Positions 1-5,432 of a DNA stretch of 5,432 nucleotides are shown one piece after another. Each line of letters starts with the position of its first letter. The stretch's first letter is position 1. Source of the stretch: an uncultured Moraxella sp. (GTDB taxonomy: Bacteria > Pseudomonadota > Gammaproteobacteria > Pseudomonadales > Moraxellaceae); the NCBI GenBank assembly GCA_937889485.1, contig CALAPG010000009.1, positions 1-5,432 on the forward strand, written 5' to 3'. A program made the translations under genes and the position numbers. The notes beneath the pieces were generated by a model. It saw only the letters and a program-made list of their open reading frames with translations, was not told where the DNA came from and made no database searches.

Positions 1-1
1 A

Positions 2-45
2 GTTGCCTTATATCCACCGCCTGAAGTCGGTGGTTTTACGGCAAC
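2..45. mobile_element. Nested palindrome, probable IS200/IS605-type element end
   Basis: Two stems are nested. The outer arms GTTGCC (2-7) and GGCAAC (40-45) enclose 6-base spacers on each side. The inner arms CCACCG (14-19) and CGGTGG (28-33) add one mismatch (20/27) and one further C-G pair (21/26) around a TGAA loop. Imperfect GC-rich hairpins of this kind, with an unpaired base and A/T-rich flanks, are known at the ends of IS200/IS605 and TnpB-type elements, where the TnpA transposase recognises them. I infer that relationship from resemblance only. No transposase is visible, so any element would lie to the left of the window or be a remnant. It lies 37 bases beyond the stop codon of the WYL gene. 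It is unlikely to be a rho-independent terminator because neither strand has a T-run after the stem. A REP-like palindrome or an RNA structure is possible instead. Confidence 0.45.
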
Positions 46-82
46 GGAGGATAAATAACGCATTGTTTTTCCTTCTATCGTT

Positions 83-1072
83 TTATAAAGATGAACAGCC
101 ACTATGACTGTCGTCGTTGTTGTGATAATGAGGGCTATCAGCAAAACAGGGCTCTGCCACATATCGCGGATGATGGTTTAGATAGGTGGTTAAAGTTTGC
201 ACCAGCCTGTCTTGCAGTATCGTGGGTGCCACAATTTCAATATGGGGAATCCAGTAACGAATTTGCGGCAAAATTTCTCGTTCATGGACATTTTTACAAA
301 CCAAAAATAACGTACCGTCACCCATTTCTCGCAAAATTTCTTGGTTAGGAAAAATGCGCCGCCTCAGAAAATACGTGGCAATACTTGGGTGAATTTTTAG
401 CACCACCTCATCAATGGTGCCCACAAAATAGATACTATCGGACGTATCAATGCGCTGATTAATCTTCATATCGGGTTCAAACACTTGATCGGGGCAAGGT
501 GTCAAAAAACTTAAGCGGGTCAAGCTAAATGTCTTAATCACCCCGTTGTGCGTGGCGATCAGATACCAAACACCTTTTTTATTGACCAAGCGATACGGCT
601 CAACCACATAGTCCTTTGCAAGCGCTTGGTGCGCGTTTTTTAGGCGCTTATAACGAAATGACAAGGCGTAGTGGTTGTCAATCGCTTTGAGAATTTGGTC
701 AAATTCATACTGGCGATCTTGGATGCTTTCATAATCAAAGCCTTTGACCTGAATGCTATCTTTGAGGTACTTGTGAAAAAACGACTGATCGATTTTATGA
801 AACAGCTCTGAGACACTGGCAAACTTGGCAAAACGGCGAATATCCCCAAGATCCATTTTTCCCATCAAAGTTTTGTCCAAACGGTAGACGCCTTGCGCCA
901 CTTTTTCTAATGGCAAAAATGCCAGTCGCTCGTTGAGATCTCGCTGCAAGGTGCGTCTGTCCACTTGGTAGGTGGCTAATAGCTCATCAATCACCAAATT
1001 TTCGCCCTCATTGAGCCGCTGTAATATTCCCGCCAACCGCTCTGCCAGTTTTTCGTGTTTACCTTTTGCCAT
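83..1072 (-). CDS. WYL-domain HTH transcriptional regulator
   Basis: This 329-residue protein has the usual layout of bacterial WYL regulators. A DeoR/HTH_11-like winged helix sits at about residues 8-65, with a probable recognition helix near 38-50 (DRRTLQRDLNERL). A linker follows, then a WYL domain at about 130-190 with the signature W169-Y170-L171 and the conserved FSLTRL at 182-187, whose arginine typically lines the ligand pocket. A WCX-like dimerisation region covers about 217-297. The family acts in the cytoplasm as dimeric DNA-binding repressors or activators; several members sense nucleic-acid ligands and control DNA-damage or phage-defence genes. The target here is unknown, though autoregulation through the divergent region is plausible. 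The start is the first ATG after a weak GGGG-type ribosome site. The last 30 or so residues (His, Asn, Ser and Asp-rich, ending GCSSL) fit no domain I recognise. Family call is firm; function is not. Confidence 0.9.
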   Translation of the reverse strand: MAKGKHEKLAERLAGILQRLNEGENLVIDELLATYQVDRRTLQRDLNERLAFLPLEKVAQGVYRLDKTLMGKMDLGDIRRFAKFASVSELFHKIDQSFFHKYLKDSIQVKGFDYESIQDRQYEFDQILKAIDNHYALSFRYKRLKNAHQALAKDYVVEPYRLVNKKGVWYLIATHNGVIKTFSLTRLSFLTPCPDQVFEPDMKINQRIDTSDSIYFVGTIDEVVLKIHPSIATYFLRRRIFPNQEILREMGDGTLFLVCKNVHEREILPQIRYWIPHIEIVAPTILQDRLVQTLTTYLNHHPRYVAEPCFADSPHYHNNDDSHSGCSSL

Positions 1073-1090
1073 TTGTTACCCCAAAAAAAA

Positions 1091-1180
1091 CGCCTAGCAT
1101 AGCACCCTATTCAAGCAATTTTGTCGCCATTTGTTGAAATATACCTCATACAGCAGACAAGGTATGTCTGAAGCTAGGCG
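1091..1180 (-). repeat. Inverted repeats in WYL leader, attenuator-like
   Basis: On the minus strand, CGCCTAGC is followed 74 bases later by its exact complement GCTAGGCG, and that arm runs straight into T8 (1090-1083). Inside the loop, two hairpins compete for overlapping bases: CAGACA/TGTCTG with a 5-base loop (1170-1154), and ATACCT/AGGTAT with a 13-base loop (1165-1141) that can be lengthened by two G-U pairs. Stem plus T-run and mutually exclusive hairpins are the hallmarks of transcription attenuators. The loop is long, however, and the stems are short, so chance or a DNA operator remain possible. Confidence 0.3.
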
Positions 1181-1194
1181 CAGGCAAAAAAATT

Positions 1195-1229
1195 TTGACT
1201 TTTTAATCTACCTAACTTTGCGCTACACT
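1195..1229 (+). promoter_or_regulatory. Weak candidate mazG promoter
   Basis: TACACT at 1224-1229 is a reasonable -10 box, 27 bases before the mazG ATG. The best -35 look-alike, TTGACT at 1195-1200, is 23 bases away, which is too far. A closer pairing uses the poor TTTTAA (1201-1206) at 17 bases. The call is tentative. Confidence 0.25.
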
Positions 1230-1256
1230 AAGCCAACGCTATTTTGAGAGAACGCC

Positions 1257-2081
1257 ATGCAGCCCACCACCCAATTCTCCGACCTCCTTACCCTAATGGC
1301 TAGGCTACGTCACGACTGTCCATGGGACAAAAAACAGACCAATGACAGCCTACTGCCGTATCTGCTTGAAGAAAGCTATGAACTAGTTGAAGCCGTTCAA
1401 TCAGGCGATATTGAGGACATCAAAGGCGAGCTTGGCGATGTATTATTACAAGTGGTATTTCACGCCCACCTCTACGACGAACAAGCGCAATTTGATATTG
1501 GCGATGTCATTTATCATCTACAAGAAAAACTGATTCGCCGCCACCCTCACGTATTTGACACCGAAAAATACACCACCGAAGCACAGGTCAAAGCGCGCTG
1601 GGATGAAATCAAAGCCCTAGAAAATCTTGAAAAACAGCGCCGTGGCAAAAAACGCCGCACCCTTGACGCCGTCAAAGCAGGCTCGGCATTGATGCAAGCC
1701 CAAGACATCCAAAAAACCGCCAACCGCGTAGGGTTTGATTGGGATGTGGTATCGGGCGCGGTAGATAAGCTGGACGAAGAAATTGGCGAACTCAAAGAAA
1801 TTTTGCCAAGGGATGGCGAAAAACCTACCCCGTCGCAAAAAGCTGCCATTGAAAAAGAACTGGGCGATTGTTTTTTTGCCCTTGTTAATGTGGCGCGCAA
1901 ACTAGACATTGATAGCGAAAAAGCAACACTGACCACGGTACACAAATTTCGCAGCCGCTTTGGCTTTATTGAAGACGAACTGGCAAAACTGGGCAAAACC
2001 CCACAAACCTCAAGCCTTGAAGAAATGGACCAATTATGGGACGCAGCAAAAACCGCTGAAAAGCGTAACCCGCCCGTCTGA
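1257..2081 (+). CDS. mazG: Nucleoside triphosphate pyrophosphohydrolase MazG
   Basis: MazG hydrolyses NTPs and dNTPs, including non-canonical ones, to the monophosphate and pyrophosphate in the cytoplasm. In E. coli it also lowers ppGpp and moderates MazEF toxicity. The 274 residues form the full-length two-domain type. Domain 1 (about 6-120) has CPWD at 21-24, the metal-binding set E38/E39, E42, E58 and D61 of the EExxE...ExxD motif, and the typical RRHPHVF stretch at 94-100. Domain 2 (about 135-240) repeats the pattern with E174/E175, E178, E201 and D204, followed by a KFRSRF segment. Both metal sites look intact; in the E. coli enzyme only the second domain is known to be catalytic. The ATG follows a GAGAG ribosome site (1246-1250). 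The downstream HhH gene begins 25 bases after the stop, suggesting a shared transcript. Confidence 0.97.
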   Translation: MQPTTQFSDLLTLMARLRHDCPWDKKQTNDSLLPYLLEESYELVEAVQSGDIEDIKGELGDVLLQVVFHAHLYDEQAQFDIGDVIYHLQEKLIRRHPHVFDTEKYTTEAQVKARWDEIKALENLEKQRRGKKRRTLDAVKAGSALMQAQDIQKTANRVGFDWDVVSGAVDKLDEEIGELKEILPRDGEKPTPSQKAAIEKELGDCFFALVNVARKLDIDSEKATLTTVHKFRSRFGFIEDELAKLGKTPQTSSLEEMDQLWDAAKTAEKRNPPV

Positions 2082-2106
2082 TTGCAACGATAGCGACCAA
2101 ATCAAC

Positions 2107-2496
2107 ATGCGCACAACCCTAAAAAAACGCCTAATCACCACGCTACTGGCAATGCCTTTATCCCTCTCTTGGGGGGCTTCTTGCACCCCCAACCTAACCC
2201 CAGAACAAGCCTACTTAGCCATCAACCACCCAAGCTTGCCTCACCAAACCCGCCAAAACAGCGAAGGCAGATCCCCTTCGGCAACCGCCACCACCCTTCC
2301 CAACACCATCAATATCAATACCGCAAGCGAAGCTGAGCTTACCCAGCTAGAGGGTATTGGCGCCAAAAAAGCGCAAGCGATCATTTTGTATCGGCAAATG
2401 ATTGCGCCCTTTGGGCAGGTAGATGAGCTTGACCGCGTCAGAGGCATTGGCAAGGCCACGGTGGACAAAAACCGTCATCGACTTACCGTTCATTAA
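2107..2496 (+). CDS. Exported helix-hairpin-helix (ComEA-like) protein
   Basis: This 129-residue protein starts with a signal peptide: a basic n-region with K6, K7 and R8, a hydrophobic stretch at about 9-22 and a likely cleavage site near W22-C26. C26 is not in a good lipobox (GASC lacks the usual Leu at -3), so a lipoprotein is unlikely. A Ser/Thr/Pro-rich linker (about 40-66) leads to a tandem helix-hairpin-helix domain at 67-128, with INTAS (70-74), hairpin LEGIG (81-85) and hairpin VRGIG (111-115). This is the ComEA-type module that binds double-stranded DNA without sequence specificity. In naturally competent bacteria ComEA pulls DNA into the periplasm; that role is inferred here. The frame is open upstream to an ATG at 1960 inside mazG, but 2107 is preferred because the signal peptide begins there. 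No clear ribosome site is visible, so coupling to mazG translation is possible. Confidence 0.85.
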   Translation: MRTTLKKRLITTLLAMPLSLSWGASCTPNLTPEQAYLAINHPSLPHQTRQNSEGRSPSATATTLPNTININTASEAELTQLEGIGAKKAQAIILYRQMIAPFGQVDELDRVRGIGKATVDKNRHRLTVH

Positions 2497-2615
2497 CGCC
2501 TACCTCATACTTTTTGCACACTTAAATCCCTAAATAGCTTTGAAATTTGCTAAACTAGCGCTAATTACTTGCGCGTTCATTTTCTTTCTTGCTACTTTTA
2601 GCATGGTTATTCTAC
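2497..2615 (+). promoter_or_regulatory. comEA-like/pcnB spacer with candidate pcnB promoter
   Basis: TTGAAA (2540-2545) and TAATTA (2562-2567) with a 16-base gap make a plausible sigma-70 promoter, which would give a leader of about 40 bases before the pcnB ATG at 2616. An 8-base palindrome TAGCGCTA (2556-2563) lies between the boxes and overlaps the -10. There is no rho-independent terminator after the HhH gene, so read-through from mazG is possible. Confidence 0.35.
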
Positions 2616-4967
2616 ATGGCAAAAAAAACCAAAAAAAACCTACCTCGCTTAGACCATCAAAATGCCTTGTCAGGCTGTATTTTAGACCGTGACTTGGCAC
2701 GCCGAGATGCCAAGCAGCTAGGACTGCACAAGGGCGACTTGCCCAATTCCATCAAAGAGGTCATTGGTACCCTTACCCAAGCGGGCTTTGAAGCCTACAT
2801 CGTGGGTGGTGGGGTGCGCGATTCCTTGCTGCGGCTTAAGCCCAAAGATTTTGATGCCGTCACCAATGCCACCCCAAGCCAAATCAAAGAAGTATTTGGC
2901 AAGCGTTGCCGTATTATCGGGCGGCGTTTTCAGCTATGCCACGTGTATTCGGGGCGCGATATGATTGAAGTGGCAACCTTCCGTGCTCCGCCCAAAGACA
3001 GCCTGCACACTACCCAAGAAGGTATGTTGATGCGCGATAACGTGTGGGGCGATATCTTCCAAGACGTGGTGCGCCGTGATTTTAGCATCAATGCCCTGTA
3101 CTATCAGCCACTTGATGACGTGGTATATGACTTTTGTGGCGGGCTGGCAGACATCGAAAATCGGGTGATTCGCTTGCTAGGCGATAGCCAAAAGCGGGTG
3201 GAAGAAGACCCTGTACGCCTGCTTCGAGCGCTACGGTTTAAGGCAAAACTACAATTTAACTTTGATAAAGCTTTAGAATCCCAATTTAATCCACAAAACT
3301 GGGCATTGCTAGGGCAAGTATCGCCGCACCGACTGTACGACGAAACCCAAAAAATGTTTACAGGTGGCTACCTCATCCCGCTGCTGCCGTTATTATTTGA
3401 TTATGGCGCGTTTTCACAATTATTGTTTTACCCACCAAACATGATCACACCGCTCGTTGACCAAGTCACCATCAACACCGACAAGCGCATTAGTAGCGGC
3501 AAAAGTATTAACCCTGCCTTTTTTTATGCCGCTATTTTATGGGAAAATTACTTATACCTTTTGGCAAAATCCAAAAAAAATACCCCGTTTGCCGAAGCGC
3601 AGCTACAAGCGGCTCACAGGGTCATGGATCGACAGCGCCAGCTGACCGCTATGCCAAAATTTGCCGAGCAATTTATCAAAGATATTTGGCTAATGCAGCC
3701 GCGCCTCGCTGAGCCGCGCAAAAAGAATTTGTTAAAACTCTTTGAAAGCCCAAGATTTCGGGCAGGTTTTGACTTTTTGATGCTGCGAGAGCAAGTTGAA
3801 GCCAAAAATAAAGCCCTCGCCAACCAACACGGTCAGGCTATTACCTTAGATACAGACAGCACCAACGGCATGGGGCACTGGTGGGCGTGGTTTCAAACCC
3901 TCAATGCCAAACAACAACAGCAAGCCATTGACGAATTTGATCTAGCGGCGGTACGTTTGCGTTTTGCCAATATAGTGACCGAAGACACGGTGAGTTTGGG
4001 CTATCAAACACTTGAACATGGCATTGACATCACCGCAGATGCGCCCAAAACACGCCAGCAAAAACGCGCACCGTCATCACAGGCGGCTGCTGACTTGTCC
4101 ATCAAAGCGCCTAGAGCCGCGTTGTTTTTTGGCGATGCGCCCGAAAAAATCCACAAACCAACCGAGCAGCAGCAGCTTGAAAAAGCCCAATTGCAGCAGC
4201 TATCACTTGCCAGCCATGACAGCCACTCTCGTAAGCCTGCTCAACCTGCCAAGTCGCTTATTGCACAGGCAAACACCCACTCGGTGACCACCCCAGAATC
4301 CCCCACCCTTAGCGAGATAGCAGAAAAAAAACCTGCCCGTAGCCGCAAGCGTCATAGTCAAGGTAACCCCTCAGCTACCACTGGCAGCACCGCACACTTA
4401 GCCGCTGCCGTTCCTGCGCAGCGCCGCCGCCGCACCCCCAGTGCAACATTATCTATCTTAGAGCAGCGTATGGCGGCTACCAAAGAGAATACCGACCACC
4501 TTGACAATGACCAAGCCCATACCCACCGCGTAAACGTAGTAGCGGCAACCAATGACCTGCCCACCCAACCAAAACGCGCGCCGCGCCCGCGCAAGCCTGT
4601 GGCGAAAACCCCTGACGCCAATACACTGAGTGAGCTAACCACCACGCCTGTTGCCAAGACGGCAGCTGCCAAGACAGCCAAACCCACCCAGCCCGCCGCC
4701 GCAAAACCGCCTAAAACAGCGGCTAAGACAGTGACTAAGACAGCGCCCAAAGCTGCACCAAGTCCAAGCGCAATCATCGACCCCGTACTAGCGGACACGG
4801 TACTAGGTGACACGGTGCTAGCTACCACCAAGCCACCTGCCAAGCGTAGCCGCAAACGCCCCACACCCGTGCCGAGTAAAGCCAGCACCGAACCCAGCAC
4901 CGAACCAAGTATAGACGTAAATAGGCAATCAAGCACTCAACTCTCACCCGATGAGGCGAATAAATGA
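2616..4967 (+). CDS. pcnB: Poly(A) polymerase I with long low-complexity C-terminal tail
   Basis: PcnB adds poly(A) to RNA 3' ends and so promotes their decay. Residues 1-470 align by eye along the length of E. coli PcnB. The class II nucleotidyltransferase head has GGGVRD (64-69), the catalytic D78-F79-D80, GRRFQL (102-107), IEVATFR (117-123), RRDFSIN (153-159) and EDPVRLLRALRF (197-208). RNA-binding helices follow, including the region with SINPAFFYAAILW. CCA-adding enzyme is less likely given the PcnB-specific helical region and the folK neighbour. From about residue 470 to 783 comes a Lys/Ala/Pro/Thr-rich tail with basic clusters at 574-580, 603-606, 652-660 and 743-748. E. coli PcnB, with about 465 residues, has only a short basic end. 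I chose ATG 2616 over an in-frame TTG at 2589, though no Shine-Dalgarno is visible. folK overlaps its stop. Confidence 0.95.
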   Translation: MAKKTKKNLPRLDHQNALSGCILDRDLARRDAKQLGLHKGDLPNSIKEVIGTLTQAGFEAYIVGGGVRDSLLRLKPKDFDAVTNATPSQIKEVFGKRCRIIGRRFQLCHVYSGRDMIEVATFRAPPKDSLHTTQEGMLMRDNVWGDIFQDVVRRDFSINALYYQPLDDVVYDFCGGLADIENRVIRLLGDSQKRVEEDPVRLLRALRFKAKLQFNFDKALESQFNPQNWALLGQVSPHRLYDETQKMFTGGYLIPLLPLLFDYGAFSQLLFYPPNMITPLVDQVTINTDKRISSGKSINPAFFYAAILWENYLYLLAKSKKNTPFAEAQLQAAHRVMDRQRQLTAMPKFAEQFIKDIWLMQPRLAEPRKKNLLKLFESPRFRAGFDFLMLREQVEAKNKALANQHGQAITLDTDSTNGMGHWWAWFQTLNAKQQQQAIDEFDLAAVRLRFANIVTEDTVSLGYQTLEHGIDITADAPKTRQQKRAPSSQAAADLSIKAPRAALFFGDAPEKIHKPTEQQQLEKAQLQQLSLASHDSHSRKPAQPAKSLIAQANTHSVTTPESPTLSEIAEKKPARSRKRHSQGNPSATTGSTAHLAAAVPAQRRRRTPSATLSILEQRMAATKENTDHLDNDQAHTHRVNVVAATNDLPTQPKRAPRPRKPVAKTPDANTLSELTTTPVAKTAAAKTAKPTQPAAAKPPKTAAKTVTKTAPKAAPSPSAIIDPVLADTVLGDTVLATTKPPAKRSRKRPTPVPSKASTEPSTEPSIDVNRQSSTQLSPDEANK
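2621..2640 (+). repeat. Tandem A8CC repeat at pcnB start
   Basis: Two exact copies of a 10-base unit, eight A then CC, begin two codons into pcnB and encode the Lys-rich start (residues 3-8). Homopolymers of eight A and a tandem repeat whose unit is not a multiple of three are both prone to slippage that shifts the frame. Confidence 0.85.
4324..4331 (+). repeat. A8 tract inside pcnB tail
   Basis: Eight A followed by CC, the same 10-mer as at the start of the gene, encode part of Glu-Lys-Lys near residues 570-572. Gain of one base brings a TAG into frame at 4340-4342; loss of one base brings a TAG at 4399-4401. Either shift would remove about the last 190-210 residues and leave the catalytic body intact. 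Confidence 0.8.
4785..4829 (+). repeat. Three 15-base tandem repeats in pcnB
   Basis: Units at 4785-4799, 4800-4814 and 4815-4829 begin GTACTAG, GTACTAG and GTGCTAG and encode VLADT, VLGDT and VLATT (residues 724-738). The unit is a multiple of three, so copy-number change keeps the frame. The third unit has diverged most. Confidence 0.8.
4884..4907 (+). repeat. Two 12-base tandem repeats in pcnB
   Basis: AGCACCGAACCC (4884-4895) is followed by AGCACCGAACCA (4896-4907), with one difference at the last base. They encode STEP twice and lie near the end of the PcnB tail. This looks like recent in-frame duplication. Confidence 0.75.
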
Positions 4968-5432
4968 CGTGCTGTTATATCGGTCTAGGCAGCAACCTTG
5001 CCAATGCGCTTGGCACCCCTGCTGAGCATCTTGCCAGTGCGATCAAGGCATTTGAATCGTCGCCACATTTTGACCATGTGCAGGTATCTTCGCTCTATCA
5101 ATCTAAAGCGTTTGGGGTGACTGATCAGCCAGATTTTCTCAATGCCGTACTCAAAGCTGACACTGACTTGTCAGCACTTGCACTTTTGGATTTTTGCCAA
5201 AACCTTGAAAAGATTGCCAAACGAGAACGCCTACGACACTGGGGCGAACGTAGCCTTGACGTGGATGTGTTGCTGTATGGTGAAAACAGTATCCACCATC
5301 CACGGCTCACGGTACCGCATGCAGGGCTTTTTGAACGTAATTTTGTACTCATCCCCATGCTAGAAATTGAACCCACGTTGGTTATCAACGGTCAAGCTTT
5401 GGCAGCCCTCAGTGAAGCCAAAAACTGGCAGG
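4964..5432 (+). CDS. folK: HPPK, folate synthesis kinase FolK (3' end outside window)
   Basis: FolK (2-amino-4-hydroxy-6-hydroxymethyldihydropteridine pyrophosphokinase) transfers pyrophosphate from ATP to the pterin, the step before dihydropteroate synthase in folate synthesis. The visible 156 codons carry YIGLGSNL (5-12), VSSLYQS (41-47), DQPDFLNAV (54-62), the HPPK signature around 91-105 with HWGERSLDVDVLLYG, and PRLTVPH (113-119). D99 and D101 are the expected magnesium ligands. E. coli FolK has 159 residues, so only a few are probably missing on the right. ATG 4964 overlaps the pcnB TGA (ATGA), and GAGG at 4953-4956 is a good ribosome site, so translation is likely coupled. pcnB-folK is also the E. 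coli gene order. WGERS replaces the usual WGPRT; this is a mild variation. Confidence 0.95.
   Translation, partial: MTCCYIGLGSNLANALGTPAEHLASAIKAFESSPHFDHVQVSSLYQSKAFGVTDQPDFLNAVLKADTDLSALALLDFCQNLEKIAKRERLRHWGERSLDVDVLLYGENSIHHPRLTVPHAGLFERNFVLIPMLEIEPTLVINGQALAALSEAKNWQ

Larger units (their letters stand above)
1073..1256. promoter_or_regulatory. Divergent WYL/mazG intergenic region
   Basis: This 184-base region must hold the promoters of both genes. It contains three inverted repeats: CGCCTAGC (1091-1098) with GCTAGGCG (1173-1180); ATACCT (1141-1146) with AGGTAT (1160-1165); and CAGACA (1154-1159) with TGTCTG (1165-1170). It also has an A8 run at 1083-1090, read as T8 in the WYL transcript. 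The repeats could be an operator for the neighbouring WYL dimer or a leader structure in its mRNA. I found no convincing sigma-70 pair for the WYL gene. Confidence 0.4.

Noticed and set aside
91..348. Plus-strand open frame of 85 codons
   Set aside because: It lies antisense within the well-supported WYL gene and has no recognisable domain. The GGAGG at 46-50 is too far from its ATG at 91.
1547..1996. Minus-strand open frames inside mazG
   Set aside because: These are Ser-rich shadows of the mazG coding strand with no domain or start signal.
1960..2106. Upstream extension of the HhH gene to ATG 1960
   Set aside because: It overlaps mazG by 122 bases, gives a composition unlike a protein start, and would bury the signal peptide that begins at 2107.
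2501..2510. TACCTCATAC shared with 1142-1151
   Set aside because: A single 10-base match between two intergenic spots is expected by chance in 5.4 kb.
2589..2615. TTG start of pcnB nine codons upstream
   Set aside because: The added residues are hydrophobic and unlike PcnB starts, there is no ribosome site, and the ATG at 2616 opens a typical Lys-rich N-terminus.
4358..4936. Minus-strand open frame of 192 codons opposite the pcnB tail
   Set aside because: Its Ala/Val/Leu/Gly-rich translation is what the complement of Ala/Thr/Pro/Lys codons gives; there is no start context, and the plus frame is continuous with pcnB and coupled to folK.
1..5432. CRISPR arrays, tRNA or rRNA genes
   Set aside because: I saw no regularly spaced direct repeats with unique spacers and no cloverleaf or rRNA-like sequence on either strand.

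Overview
The window looks like ordinary chromosome of a gammaproteobacterium. I infer Moraxellaceae (Moraxella/Psychrobacter-like) from the protein character, the moderate base composition and the Gram-negative pcnB-folK gene pair; I could not test this by a search. There are five genes: one on the minus strand and four on the plus strand, the last cut by the window edge.

Layout. Positions 2-45 hold a nested palindrome resembling the subterminal hairpin of an IS200/IS605-type element. The minus-strand gene at 83-1072 encodes a WYL-domain transcriptional regulator. A 184-base divergent intergenic region (1073-1256) separates it from mazG, which encodes the NTP pyrophosphohydrolase (1257-2081). 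A small exported helix-hairpin-helix (ComEA-like) protein follows 25 bases later (2107-2496), probably in one operon with mazG. After a 119-base spacer with a plausible promoter come pcnB (poly(A) polymerase I, 2616-4967) and folK (HPPK, 4964 to beyond the right edge), which overlap by an ATGA junction.

How they work together. MazG clears non-canonical or excess NTPs, the HhH protein probably binds DNA outside the cytoplasm, PcnB adenylates RNA 3' ends and FolK acts in folate synthesis. These are mainly housekeeping roles, and I see no complete new defence or mobile system. WYL proteins often sense nucleic-acid ligands and repress defence genes in other genomes, but nothing here links this one to such a cluster.

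The least ordinary parts are: the palindrome at the left edge; competing hairpins followed by a T8 run in the WYL leader; A8 homopolymer tracts at the pcnB start and in its tail, where slippage would switch start codon or truncate the protein; and a roughly 310-residue low-complexity basic C-terminal tail on PcnB containing short tandem repeats.
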